From NCBI GenBank assembly GCA_018894105.1, contig CM032127.1:28884369-28948368 (forward strand): a stretch of DNA of 64,000 bases, in the 5' to 3' direction. The stretch is from Jacaranda mimosifolia. Its lineage: Eukaryota; Streptophyta; Magnoliopsida; Lamiales; Bignoniaceae. The notes beneath the pieces are model-generated. The model saw only the letters and a program-made list of their open reading frames with translations. It was not told where the DNA came from and did no database searches. A program made the translations under genes and the position numbers. Below are positions 1-11,301 of the stretch, in pieces. How positions within the stretch are numbered: the first letter of the stretch is position 1; the number at the start of each line of letters is the position of its first letter.

Positions 1-840
1 AGAAGGAAAAAGAAACCCATTTGGAGAAGAATACTTGAAGAGCTCAAAGTTGCTTTTGAGAGTAAGTCCACATTTTCAACAAAAGAAAAATGTGATGTAT
101 ATTAGTCTATACTTCTTTAAATTCACTTCAAATGAATGAAGATCCTTGTTGGTCTTGATGATGGTTTTATATATTGAATGGTTCAATTATGTAATGCCAC
201 ATTAATATCAAAATTTTGATATACATTTGTTTGCATTTTTGCCTCATCCTCTTGGCCTTGATATGACCAAAAATACTATCATGTATCAGTCTATGATTTA
301 AGGATATGTACTATCACCCTACATGACTTTTCGTGGCTCTTTGTGATGGGAGCATTTTCCCACCTTTTCAAAATACAAGGGAAGTCAAGTGCTAAATAAC
401 TACTTTTCTCTTTTATTGAAGAAGGGATAAATTTTTAGAAATAAAAACTAAATCTTCTATTTCTCACCATAGTTTTCCTTTAAAACTATTACTAACTTAT
501 ACATTGAAGGACCTTTGCTAGGAAAGCCATTGTCTTTAACATATTTTCTTAATGTAATTTCTTTTAGAAGAATAAAACTAGCTATTACGAAAAATCTCTA
601 TTTCATGGTGCTCGAAAAATCAATAAGCATTACTAGTGCCATTTGTGGTAGTATATTTTTAGGTTAAGGCACAAGGCTCTAGCTATTCCCCACCTCTTTC
701 TCCACTAAAAGGTAAGAAATATGCTATCCTCCATCATGTAAGTTATCACTAACCTTTGCTCTAAGAAGCTAGATAAATATGTTTGTTATGCTACATTTGT
801 ATAATAGTGCAGTTGCTCCTTTTGTTACCTTTACAATCGA

Positions 841-1362
841 GAAAAAGTTATACTTTGCCACTTGTTGAACAAAAAAACTCATGCTTTATTACTTGCTAAT
901 GAAGAAGAGTTCACACCATGTTTCTTGTTGATAAAGAAAAGGTCATACTCTATTGCTTGTTGATAAAAAGGATTTATGCTCTATCAATTGCTTAATGAAG
1001 AAGTATTCATGCTTTATCAATCATTAATAAAATATAGCTATTATGCTTTATTAGTTGTTGACAAAGGATAGCTCATTTTCTGTCACCTATTGATAAAGAA
1101 GACCTCATGCTTTATTACTTTCTGATGAAAGAAAACTTATGATCTATTGCCTATTTATGAAAGAAAACTTAAGCTCCATCACGTGTATATAGATATAAAT
1201 AAAGAAGACTTCATGATCTATGACAAGCTAATGAAGAAAAGCTTATGCTTTGTTATCTATGGATAAAGAAAATCTCATGCTCTATTGCTTGCTCTAAGAA
1301 AGAGCTCATGCTCTATCTTTGTGATGAAGAAAGCTTATACTTTTTCATTTGCTGGTTAAGAA
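841..1362 (+). repeat. Degenerate 32-bp minisatellite, about 16 units
   Basis: About sixteen imperfect head-to-tail units of roughly 28-40 bp can be laid out here. The typical core is CTCATGCTCTATTGCTTG followed by TTGATAAAGAAG, with many substitutions and small indels. Good units begin near 878, 942, 1105, 1277 and 1308. The array is inside the presumed 5' LTR of element E and has no open frame, so it looks like an internal LTR repeat rather than a coding repeat. Confidence 0.75.
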
Positions 1363-1380
1363 TTCATGAGATATTTCCTT

Positions 1381-1604
1381 AAAGTTGTAGTGCTGAAGGA
1401 ATTTGTTTCCTTGGGATACACTGCTCGGTTAAGACTTATCCATAAAGTTTGAGTGCTGAAGAAATTCATTTCCTTGGGACACAATGATTGAAGGTTAGAC
1501 TTTAGCCATAAACGTCGAGTTTGAACTTATTTTGCAAAAAGTTGTTAGAGTGTCGAAGGAGTTTGTTTCCTTATAAAGTGCTGATTACAAGTTCGACCTT
1601 AGCC
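1381..1604 (+). repeat. Three diverged 60-100 bp repeats in LTR
   Basis: Three successive blocks share the phrase GTGCTGAAGGAATTTGTTTC and then a phrase like TTAGACTTTAGCCATAAA. They start near 1381, 1441 and 1507. Similar repeated phrases are typical of the LTRs of SIRE-type elements, in my recollection. The third block is longer because it has an insertion between the two phrases. Confidence 0.55.
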
Positions 1605-1940
1605 ATATAAAAAGGTTGAATTTTTGATTGAGCCAGCAAAACTTAAGGCTTGGTGATCCTTCTATACCATAAAGGGCTGGGTTGTTGGCTAAGCTTGAAA
1701 AGCCAAGGTTGGATTTTTCTGTATCTTAAATAACCAAAGTTTTTTGTTGAGATTGTAAAAGCTAATGTTTGGTCCTTCTGCATTGTAGAGAATTGGGTTA
1801 GGATTGTGGCCATAAAAAATTGGCTTAGGATTGCTCCCTTTAAAAGTCTGGGTTAGATTTTATCAAAAAATGAGTATTGAAGTTTTTCTAAATGTAAATT
1901 ACAAAGCTTAGGTGGAGTAATAGGATCATTTGATCCGAAG

Positions 1941-1952
1941 CTCTATAAATTC
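1941..1952 (+). promoter_or_regulatory. TATA-like box of element E LTR
   Basis: CTCTATAAATTC lies about 135 bp upstream of the primer-binding site, in a stretch followed by pyrimidine-rich sequence. The position suits the TATA box of an LTR promoter that would drive transcription rightwards into gag at 2186. This is inference from motif and position only. Confidence 0.4.
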
Positions 1953-2081
1953 CTAGTTTTCTTCATTTGCTTTATTCTTCATTATTTTGCATTGTTTACA
2001 TATTGATTATTGCGCTATATATTGTTTACTACACTACTACTAATCAATAGTCTGTTCTAAGTGTTACAAGTATTGAATTAA

Positions 2082-2095
2082 TGGGATCAAGAAGC
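2082..2095 (+). other. Degenerate primer-binding site of element E
   Basis: TGGGATCAAGAAGC resembles TGGTATCAGAGC, the complement of the 3' end of initiator Met-tRNA used by most plant copia elements, allowing a few mismatches and an extra base. It lies 91 bp before the gag ATG, as expected. The match is weak but the position is right. Confidence 0.45.
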
Positions 2096-2185
2096 AATCT
2101 TTTCTAAAGTCGTTTCATTGTTAGAAAAAGTTGATTTAGCATATTCACCCATCTCTTATGCTCACCTTGAGTGTTAAGATCCACC

Positions 2186-3133
2186 ATGGCTACCACAGAA
2201 CTCCATTGTGAAGGTTTATCTCACAACAGACCATCGTTATTTGATGGAATAGATTATCCCAACTTGAAAAATAAGAATGTTGAAATACATTATAGGTCAA
2301 CACTTCAATCTGCCAACAATCATTATTAGAGGACCATTTATTCCAACCACAAAAGATGAAAATGGTATATGACACGAAACATGGTTGAAATACAATGCAG
2401 AAGATAATAGGCAAATTTATCTCTAGGCCAAAGATGGGAATATCATAGAATGCTCTCTCATAAAGAAAGAATACATTAGAATAGGCTCATGTGAAAATAC
2501 TAAAGAAATATGGGTTTACTGCATGTTACTCATGAAGGACGAACTAGGTTTAGGCTGAAAAGATCATTATCTTAGTGCATCAATATGAGATGTTTATAAT
2601 GAAGGTTGAGGAAAACATCAAGCAACCGTGTTCAAAGGTTTCTTGAAAATTATCAATCCTCTCAATGAGCTTGGTGAAGTGTTTTCTGAAAAAGAGAAAG
2701 TAAGGAAAATCTTGAGGTCTGTGCCTAGAGAATAGCTCCTCAAGTTACAGCAATTCAGGAAGCAAATGATCTCTCCAAGTAGAGTATGATTGAACTGATT
2801 ATCTCATTGACATAACACAAAATGATGATTCTAGCTAAGGAGCAACTTGCTGAAAGCAAGAGAGAAAAATAATTGCATTCAAGACCACAAATGAAGATCA
2901 ATTTGAAGAGGATGAAATTGACAATAATGATAACATAAAGAATAAATTGCGCTCATTAAAAGGAGATTAAAGTTCCTTAATAGAAGAAAGAAAGATTTTT
3001 GAAAAAGAGGAAGGATGCAAGCTTAAAAAAAGGGAAAGAATCAATCGGAATCCTCAAATCCAATTGTTTTTTATGATGCCACAAGTCTGGATATGTCCAT
3101 CCAGATTACATTGAGTTAAAAAATAAAGGTATA
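2186..3133 (+). pseudogene. Element E gag, part 1 (SIRE-like copia)
   Basis: This is the N-terminal two thirds of a capsid-type Gag. The ATG at 2186 sits in a good context (CCACCATGG). The protein starts MATTELHCEGLSHNRPSLFD, where the NRPxLFDG segment is the usual start of the SIRE/Maximus gag domain. Further matches lie in other frames: THEG near 2529, a block around SEKEKVRKILRSVPRE near 2690-2735, and a partial zinc knuckle (CHKSGYVHPD) near 3075-3105. Several stops and frameshifts separate these, so no protein can be made. The reading is broken at 3133 by element A and resumes at 13578. Family: Gag packages element RNA in virus-like particles. Confidence 0.8.
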
Positions 3134-5324
3134 TGTGGCTCTAGGATCCAATAAAATCCCAAAAAAACTAAACAAAACTAGCACACACACATCCACAAGG
3201 ATCTAGACATGCATAAGATTTAGATTTAAATAGGGAAATACCTTGATGAAACTGAAAATCAAGGAACAAGGAGGAACACTCTTCAACTCTTGAAGTTATC
3301 CCTTCACTAGCATAGCGGAAACACAACCAGATTTCCCCAAGCTAAACCTCTTTTTTTGAGCCAGAAATTTTACTGTATTCCCTCAACACCTTGAAGATCC
3401 TACAACCAAAATTTTAGCTTAATTAGAACAAAATAAAGCCCCCCAGAACTCACTTGAAGAGGCTGCCAACTTCTCTAAGAGGAATAGCAGCCCAAACATT
3501 TTGCCTCTAATGAGATAGTCCACACACCATAGCAAAGACCCTTTCAAAAATAGCTGGAGATAATAGCAGAGAAATGGAGGAAAGAAGGTTTAGAATGGAA
3601 TGGAAGATGATGGAGGTTGAAGAGATTTATGGAAAATCTAACTTTTAGATGTATCTACTAATAATTTGTTGGGAGAAAATATTCCACACCTCACTAATAA
3701 TGCTAGTAGTGGCCGGCCCATTCTATATCTATATATAGAAGGAAGATGGTGGGTGGTCACACCCCATCCTCAATGAGAGGCCGCCACGTAGCCATGTGGT
3801 CCATAGTGGTGTGTGAATTTGAATATCATTTGGCGTTTGCCATCTTATGAAATGTCATCCAAATGCATTCTAATTCTATATTAAATGAAGTCTTCATTTA
3901 ATAATTCTTTCCAAAATTAACTCTCCAATTTAATTAAATTAAACACTTTAATTTAATTAATAATCCTTTAACTTAACTTTTAAGTCAAAATGCTTAACTC
4001 TTTAAGCTAGCCAAAATTAATTTAACCCTTAAATTAATTTGACCAATTGATAGTCATGTGGTATCAATTAATTAACTTTTAATCAATTGATCTTAATTTA
4101 ACTCTTAAATTAATTTGATCAATTTAACTCTTAAATTGATCAAGCCAAAAACGACTTCAATTCTCTTCCCCTTCAATTCGGTCATGAATTTTCTAACTCT
4201 TAGAAAATTCTCCTTCATTTAATAGGTCATGCATTTGGCTTTTGTGTGTGACCTATTAGGTCACATAGGCTCACAACTATTTGTGACTTATTGGAATATG
4301 AAATATTCACATTAGTTTAAACTCGTTTAAACTAAGCAACTTGATTCAATTAATCTCATTAATTGAAGAGTACCCAATCTCCATGGTCAATGTTCAACAT
4401 CAAGATCATGAGCCCAACTAATTGGCCGAAATGAAAGCTCTTGGAGAACTATTCTAGTGTTACGCGTATCATGTAAATACGGTCCTTTTGTCTCTTATCT
4501 CCACGAAAGAGGCCTAAGGCAAGATATTAGTTGGCTCCCTAATAGCCTAAATGCTATGCTTCTTTTCTCAATGTTCAATTCCCTTTGTGACCTCATATTT
4601 GGAAACACCTTTCCAAATTGTCACATCATCTTGCACAAGGATTTTTTGGAATCGATCATTATAGAATACATAAGAAATGCACTCGGCCTTCATAAAGGCA
4701 AGGAATCGGATTCTATCTTGGATCTCTCAAACTTCCATGTCTAGTAACTCATGCCCAATCACTACCCAAAGGGCCAGCTAATTAAGTGACTAGGGAGGAG
4801 TCAAAGTATGAGGACCAAACATAAGGTTACCATGGATCCTCAAGTTAGAGGATTAATTATATGTACTAGCGTATGCTAAAAACTTGTCATTATCGACTTG
4901 CCACTCCTACTATTTAGTGGATTCTTTGGTGTGTCTTTAGTACCTTGTTCTCTAACAAGCACCCACTAATATGCATCCATATCTCATATGGGATTGCTCA
5001 TGGAACGGAGCAACATCCAACTCTTGGATTTATGCATCTTTAGTGTAAGTCTATCCGGATCTTAGATGCCCTGTCTTGCTAGATCCTATGACTTGGAAGA
5101 TTTAAGATCATGATCGTGTAAGACTTATTCCATGATCACCATCCAATTCATAATCAAGTTCCATAATCTTATGTGATCTAAGGGCTTTATCCAAATGTCA
5201 GTGAAGTAAATAAATTGCATAAGATGAAGATGGTCATATAACGAATATTATTCAATCAAGATTATTTTACAAGAAAATAATATACAAGACCAATCTAATT
5301 GGCTTGCGGGGCACTATTCCAACA
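3134..5324 (-). repeat. Element A 3' LTR (2.19 kb)
   Basis: The LTR starts TGTGGCTCTAGGATCC and ends CACTATTCCAACA on the plus strand, giving TG...CA ends. It aligns along its whole length with the LTRs of C (56127-58318) and B. A TATA-like stretch on the minus strand at about 3723-3740 suits the LTR promoter. A plus-strand open frame at 4457-4744 is antisense to the element and recurs in other copies (see findings). The partner LTR is reduced to 13188-13577. Confidence 0.9.
3723..3740 (-). promoter_or_regulatory. LTR TATA region, element A
   Basis: Read on the minus strand this is TTCTATATATAGATATAGA, a strong TATA-like stretch. The same position holds TATA motifs in the LTRs of B (16572-16588, 23585-23604), C (56731-56750), D and G, so it is probably the core promoter of the family. 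Confidence 0.5.
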
Positions 5325-5338
5325 AGTTCCCACTTGCC
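5325..5338 (-). other. Polypurine tract of element A
   Basis: On the minus strand GGCAAGTGGGAACT directly precedes the 3' LTR start TGTTGGAATAG. In copia elements this tract primes plus-strand DNA synthesis. It also follows the pol stop codon at 5339-5341 immediately. The equivalent tracts in B and C are at 17642-17655 and 58319-58332. Confidence 0.7.
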
Positions 5339-5994
5339 CTAAAGCTAATTCCCTGTGACCTTAAGACCCATATTCTCAAGATGTCCTTCAAAGACCTTTT
5401 GCGATAAGGGTTTAGTCAGTGGATCTGCTATATTCGCTTTTGAGGCAACTCTTTCCACTCGGATGTCGCCTCTATCAAGGATCGCCTTAAAATATGCTTG
5501 GATCGCTGATGAGATCTTAGCTCTTTAACTAGTGCTATCGCTCTATTATTTTCATAAAAGACAACTATTGGCTCACCAATGCTAAGCACTATATTCAACT
5601 CTTGAATGAAGTTTTTCATCCAAACACTTTCCTTTGTAGCTTTTGAAGTCGCAATATATTCTTCCTCTATGGTGGAGTTGGCCATAGTGTCTTGTTTGGA
5701 ACTCTTTCAACTTACCACGGAACCATTGAGGCAAAATATGAACCCAAAAAAGGATTTTAGGCCATCTACATCATATTGGAATCTAGAATCTAAAAATCCC
5801 TTGAGTTTCAATTCTCCATTGCCGTATACTAGAAACATGTCCTTAGTACTTCTCAAGTACTTAAGGATGGCTTTTACGGTTGTCCAGTGACTTTCACTAG
5901 AATCGGATTGGAAATGGCTCATAACACTTAGAGCGTGTGCCACATCTGGTCTTGTACATTGAACTACATGAATTATGCTCCCAATGACATATGC
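5339..5994 (-). pseudogene. Element A pol C-terminus: RNase H
   Basis: This minus-strand piece encodes the end of Pol. The RNase H phrase STIEEEYIATSKATKESVWM (from 5685 down) matches the copia RNase H block around TEAEYIA, with its acidic residues present. The neighbouring QRSKHI block and the SHWTTVKAILKYLRSTKDM block (within 5707-5943) are also recognisable. RNase H would degrade the RNA template during reverse transcription. The frame is broken by stops and shifts between 5428 and 5943. The upstream part of pol continues at 8247, on the other side of solo LTR F, which entered at codons for the end of the RT domain. Confidence 0.8.
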
Positions 5995-8240
5995 TTGAAA
6001 GTGCTATGGCCGAGATAAGCCAAACAAATTCAAAATTAAATAGCAAATCTCGATCCAAAGAAACATCCCCAGACATATATCATACAACATAAATGGATTA
6101 ATCAGAGGATACCAACCTGAATCGCTCAAAATCCAAGGAGATGATGGATGATTCTTCCTATCACAGATTTCCGGCAGTTTCTGGCACAGCGGAGAAAAAG
6201 GAGAATATCTTCCAATTCCGACCTCCAAATTAAATGAAGAGAAATTATCCAGAAAGCTAACTCGAATTCAGATATTCTGTGAAAAAAGTGGCTCAAATAT
6301 CCATCGGATCGCTCCAGGAGAAAATCGTGAAGTGGACTGTTCTGCAGAAACCTTTTCTGGAATTGAGTGGCCTCACTTGTGGTCACCTCCAATGCAAGTC
6401 CACACACCTTAAAGCAATCCTAGAACATCCAGATCTTTAGCTTGAGAAGATCTGGAGTTTTTTTGGTGAAGAAGGAGGTTTTGAGTGAGAGGGAGAATGG
6501 ATGGAAGTTAGATCTCTACTAACTTTTGAGAGAATTTTGGAGGAAGAATTTAGCTTGCAAAATTCAGAATTTTGGCTAATGAATCTAGACTGATTTTCAG
6601 CCACTCCACCTCCCCTTGTATAGAGGTGTGAGAGGTGTGATGCCAATGTGGCATCACATCTCCCATGCTAAAGGGGGGACTGAAAATTCCAAGGGCATAA
6701 TTGTAAGTTGGTAATTCCACTATCATGTGGTCTTGCCAACTTGCTTAATTGGAATCCAATTCCAATTAATTCAAATCATATTTGAATTCTTCCCTCCATT
6801 AATGTATTCTCCTATTAATTAAATTAATCCAATTAATTTAATTAATTCAACTTGATTTAACAATTAAATCAAGCAAACTTAACTCTTTAAGTTTTCTTTA
6901 GTTAACTTAACTCTTTAAGTCAACTTCAATTATTCAACTATCAATGTGGCTCAAATAATCAACTCCTTAATTATTTGCCTAATTTAACTCCTTAAATTAG
7001 TTGATCAATTTAACACTTAAATCAATCAAGCCATAATTGATCTTGAAATCTCTCTCTCAAAATCGGTCCCTTAAGAGGGACATATTTTCTAACACTTAGA
7101 AATTCTTCTTTCACCACTTAGAAAAGTTTGAGGCTTTTGTGTGTGACCCATTGGGTTCAACCATTCATCGGACATAGGCTCATAACTCCTTGTGACTTTT
7201 GAATATCAAATATTCATTCTAGTTTAAAACTCCTTTTAAACTAGTCGACTCGACTCAATCGATCTCTATCAATTGAAGAGTACCTAATCTCCAAGGTCAA
7301 TGTCCAACCTCAAGCCCATGGAGCCCAACTAATTGGTCGAAATGAATGTCTCTGTATGAACCTTTTAAAGCTCTACGCGTTCCATGCAAATACGGTCCTT
7401 CCATCTCCTATCTCCATGAAAGAGGCCTAGGGCAAGATATTTGTCGACTCCCTAATAGCCTTGATTCTATGCTTCTATTCTAAATGTTCAATTCCGATGT
7501 ATGACCTTATCTTTTGGAAAACTCTTTTCCCAAACTGTCATACGACCTTGCGCAAGGATTTTTGGAACATGATCATTATAGAATGCATAGGAGATGTACT
7601 CGCCCTTCACAAAAGCGAGGAGTCGGATTCCATCTTGGATCTCATAAACCTCCATGCCAAGTAGCTCATACCCAATCATACCCCAAATGGCCCGCTGTGT
7701 GACCAGGGATAAGTCAAAGCATGAGGACCGGACACAAGGTTACAATGGATCCTCAGGTCAAAGGACTAATTTATATGCACTAGTGTAAGTAAGAGAGCTT
7801 GCCACTACCGACTTGCCACTACGGCTACCTAGTGGAGTGTCCGGTGGGTCTTCAGTGCCTTGTTCTCTAACAAGCACCTACTAACATGCACCCGTATCAT
7901 ATACAGTTGCTCATGGAACGGAGCAATATCCAACTCTTTGGATTTATGCATCGTTAGTGTAAGTCTGTTCGGATCTTAGAGGTCCCATCTCGTAAGATCC
8001 TATGACTTGAAATATTTAAGATCACGATCGTGTAAGACTTATTCCATGATCACCACCCAGTGAACTGACCAAGTCCCGTAGTCATGTGTGATCTAAGGAC
8101 TTCATCCAAATGCCAGTGAAGTAATATAATGCATAAGATGAATGTGGCCATATGTAAGATATCATTCAATCAAGATTGTCTCTTTAGAAAATAGTTTTAC
8201 AAAGCCAAAATCATTGGCTTGCCGGGCACTATTTCTAACA
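5995..8240 (-). repeat. Solo LTR F inside element A pol
   Basis: This is a 2.25-kb LTR of the same family as A, B and C. It ends GGGCACTATTTCTAACA and has the family's middle blocks, for example AACAAGCACCTACTAACATG near 7870. It is flanked on both sides by ATATGC (5989-5994 and 8241-8246). Removing it and one ATATGC restores a pol reading that aligns with element C (CCAATGACATATGCATAAGG against CCTATGGCGGAGGCATAAGG), which proves it inserted into A. The left end reads TTGAAAGTGC rather than TG, so the exact first base is uncertain and the duplication may be 5 or 6 bp. No internal region remains, so it arose by recombination between the LTRs of a full element. Confidence 0.88.
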
Positions 8241-8246
8241 ATATGC

Positions 8247-9372
8247 ATAAGGTATATCCTCTATCTCTCATCTTTAGTCTTGGGGGCCATAGACTTAGAG
8301 AGATAAATGCCATGTCCCATGGGAAGGAATCCTTTCTTGGATTCTTTCATACTAAACTTCTCTAGTATTTTGTCAATGTACGGGGTTTGGAAAAGCCCCA
8401 GCATCCTTCTCGATCTATCTCTATAGATACGTATTCCCAATACGTAGGATGCTTCTCCCAAATTCTTCATGGAGAATTGTATGGATAACCATGCTTTAGT
8501 ACACTTTAATATTCCTACCTCATTCCCAATGAGAAGGATGTCATCAACATAAAGGACAATAAGCTGTACACTACTCCCACTAGCCTTCATGTACACATAT
8601 AGTTCACACACATTTTTGACAAAGCTAAACGATTTAACTGTCTTGTCAAAATGTATGTTCCAACTTTAGGATGCCTATTTGAGTCCATAAATGGATCTCT
8701 GGAGTTTGCCAACCTTTTGCTTACTCTCTTTGGATGTAAAACCTTGTGATTGCTCCATATAGATTTTTTTCTTCAATATCTCCATCGAGGAAAGTAGTTT
8801 TCACATCCATTTACCATATTTCAAAGTCATAATATGCGGCTATGACAAGTAGAATCTGAATGGATTTCGGCATTGCGATCGGTGAAAAGGTTTCCTCAAA
8901 ATCGATACCTAATCTTTGAGTGTAACCTTTTGACACTAGTCGCGCCTTAAAGGTCACTACCTCTTTATCTACTCCTAGCTTTCACTTATAGATCAATTTG
9001 CAACCAACGTGAACTATTACCTTTGGTGGATCTACCAAAGTCCATACTTTATTGGAGTATATAGAGTCTATTTCGGATCTCATGGCATTGAGCCAATGTC
9101 CCGAGTCTATATCCAACACAACTTCCTTATAGGTCTTCAGATTAATATTCGATTGACCCATCTCATGAAGGAATTCAAACCTTTTGGTTACATTTTGATC
9201 CGATATAACCTTCTTAGAGTTGTGTGCTAAACTTTTGTTACTTGTTCATCTCCACCGCTTGTGGGATTTGATGATCATCTTGAACTTCATCAAGTTCAAC
9301 AATAACGCCATTTCTATCCAAGAGAAATCCCTTTTCAAAAAAGTGGGCATTCCTCGAAACAAACACCTTTTA
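8247..9372 (-). pseudogene. Element A pol: reverse transcriptase
   Basis: The RT domain reads leftwards. The segment at 8261-8611 gives YVDDILLIGNE with the catalytic YVDD motif intact (8540-8551), followed by the copia block SYVLGIRIYRDRS. Upstream (higher coordinates) lie the finger and palm blocks, including the AFLN region near 8800, but they are broken by several frameshifts and stops. RT copies element RNA into DNA in the virus-like particle. The linker to integrase, near 9376, has lost about 145 bp relative to element C, after the phrase CCAAGGGATC. Confidence 0.8.
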
Positions 9373-10010
9373 TTCCAAGGGATCCTGCCATACCATATCT
9401 CATGCGGTGTCTTTAGCACCGAGTTTGAAGGTACTACATTTAGTAACCTCGCTGCTGTTTTTAAGGCATATCCCTAAAAGGATATAGGCACAACGAAAAA
9501 GCTCATCATGGAACGTACTATGTCCAACAAGGTACGATTTCTCCTCTTGGCTACTTGATTTTTTTGGGGTGTGTCGGGTGGAGACCATTGAGAGAGAATC
9601 CCATTCTCTTTTAAATAATCTAAGAATTCAGTACTTAAGTATTCTCCCCCTCGATCCAATTGAAGAGCTTTAATACTAAGTGCCAATTGCTTTTCCAATT
9701 CATTCCTATACTCTTTGAATGTTTCAAAGGCTTCGGACTTGTACTTCATAAGATACATATGTCTGAACCGACTATAATCATCGTTGAATGTGATGAAATA
9801 GGAATAGCCTCCTCTCGCACTAACTCTTAGTTGGCCACAAACATCCATATGGATCAAATCCAAAGGACTTGTGGAGTACTCCGATTGTCCTACAAAAGGA
9901 GCTTTTGTCATTTTTCCCTTCAAACTATATTCATGAGTAGGAAGGTCCTCAATGCCACTAACATTTAGTGCTTTGAGAGCTTTTAACATATTCATCCTAT
10001 TTTAGAGATA
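9373..10010 (-). pseudogene. Element A pol: integrase
   Basis: This integrase fragment reads down from about 10010. The frame at 9474-9995 holds LDLIHMDVCGQLRVSARGGY and later QLDRGGEYLSTEF, the first and second acidic residues of the DDE core, and then QWSPPDTPQKNQVAKRRNRT, where the usual VAERRN glutamate is replaced by lysine (VAKRRN). Loss of that Glu would abolish catalysis, since it is the third residue of the DD35E triad. A frameshift near 9475-9590 separates the core from the C-terminal part. Confidence 0.8.
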
Positions 10011-10460
10011 TGCCCAAGTCTTGCGTGCCAAAGAATGGCATCTTCTTGATTATCTAATTTTCTTTTACTTGATTGAATGTGCATTAGTGAAGGTTGAGAA
10101 TCAAGTATGTACAATCCGTTATTTACTGTACCTTGAGCAATTAAAGAACCATTCTTTAATGCTTTCAATATCCCATTCGATATAAAAAAATCAAATCCTT
10201 CATTATCATGAACATGAATTGAAACGATGTTCTTAACAAGATAGGGTACACAATAAACCAGATCAAGTATAATGCAATCATTTGCTAAGTCTAACTTGAT
10301 TACGCCTTGGACTTTGGCTACAACTTTTGGTCCATTTCTTAGGCGGAGGATCATATCCCCCTCATGAAGACTCCTTCTTCTTTCCATCCCTTATAACGAA
10401 TTACAAGGGTGAGAACCAAATGCGGTATTAAATACCCATGAGGAAGAATTAGTCATCAAA
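10011..10460 (-). pseudogene. Element A protease and pre-integrase region
   Basis: Reading down from about 10460, the protease active-site neighbourhood is SSSWVFNTAFGSHPCN, so the canonical D-T-G is N-T-A here. It is followed by MERRRSLHEGDMILRL and the gag-pre-integrase block ending in ILWHARLGHISK, which carries the first His of the HHCC zinc finger of integrase. The retroviral-type aspartic protease would cleave the Gag-Pol polyprotein. Missing both the catalytic Asp and Gly, this copy cannot be active. Confidence 0.75.
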
Positions 10461-11301
10461 TGCACTTCAATGAAGAATATACCCTTCTCAAGGGTTGCAA
10501 GGTAAGCTTTACAGTTCCTTTTCCAATACTTCTATTCGCCACAGTTGAAACAACTCGCATCGATTTTATCCTTTTTCTTGACCCTCCTGGAACACTTTAT
10601 GGGTTGCTTCCCTTTGGAAGAAGAACTCTTTTTCCTCTTACCTTACTTTCTTAGGCCCCTAGGACTTTTCGACTTGGAGGAGAAATCAAGCATAAAAGGT
10701 TTCTCATTTTTCATTGTCACTTCAGCAGTCACATGCATGTTCACCAATTCTTTAATCATTACCTCTTGCTTGGACATATTAAAGTTCATAACGAATTGGT
10801 CGAATGATGGGTGTAATGACTGGAGGATCAAATCCACATAGAGGTCATTGTCCATGATCACGTCAAGTTGTCCAAACTTCTGGATGAGTCTAATCATCTT
10901 GGGCCCGTGATCATGGACACTTGAACCTTCTACCATCCTTGATCTAAAGAGCTCCATTTACAAAGCGAACTTTTCACGTCTTAATTGCACACCATACAAC
11001 TCTTGTAGGTGTTTGTAGACCTGACTTTCATGTCTCATTTGCTCATGAGTTTTTTGGAGCTCCTTAGACATGGAGGCCAACATAAGGTATCTAATTTGTA
11101 GATCATCATCCACAAATTTTGTGAACATTTCACGGGCCTCACTGGTGGCGTCATCACCAATTGTGTTTGTAGGACTTTGATTAAGGACATAGGTCCTCTT
11201 TTCAGAGTTAAGTATGATTTTAAGGTTTCTCAATCAATCATGGAAGTTTTGCCCGGTTAGTTTATTAGTTTCCAAATGCTTGCGAGTGGATTTTTAGCCA
11301 T
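10461..11301 (-). pseudogene. Element A gag
   Basis: The ATG is at 11299-11301 (MAKNPLASI), equivalent to the intact gag start of element C at 62207. Recognisable blocks are DLQIRYLMLASMSKELQ, VYKHLQELYGVQ, SSVHDHGPKMIRLIQKFGQL and NFNMSKQEVMIKELVNM. The zinc knuckle near 10530 reads CFNCGE, stop, KYWKRNC, with a premature stop inside it. Two frames (10958-11233 and 10643-10957) abut where a stop interrupts the protein after EKFAL. The gag and pol were a single reading frame in this family, as shown by element C. Confidence 0.82.

Larger units (their letters stand above)
1..2078 (+). repeat. Probable 5' LTR and flank of SIRE-like element E
   Basis: This stretch has no protein coding potential. 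It lies directly upstream of a degenerate primer-binding site (2082-2095) and of the gag start at 2186, which is where the 5' LTR of the plus-strand element should be. It holds two sets of internal repeats (841-1362 and 1381-1604) and a TATA-like box at 1944-1950, about 135 bp before the primer site, as expected for an LTR promoter. I cannot find the TG start, so the true left edge may lie inside this interval or before the window. No matching 3' LTR is visible downstream, so the LTR call rests on position and composition. Confidence 0.5.

Noticed and set aside
3120..5690. Open frames at 4457-4744 and 5428-5685 as host genes
   Set aside because: The first lies in an LTR antisense to the element; the second is copia RNase H. 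Neither is a host gene.
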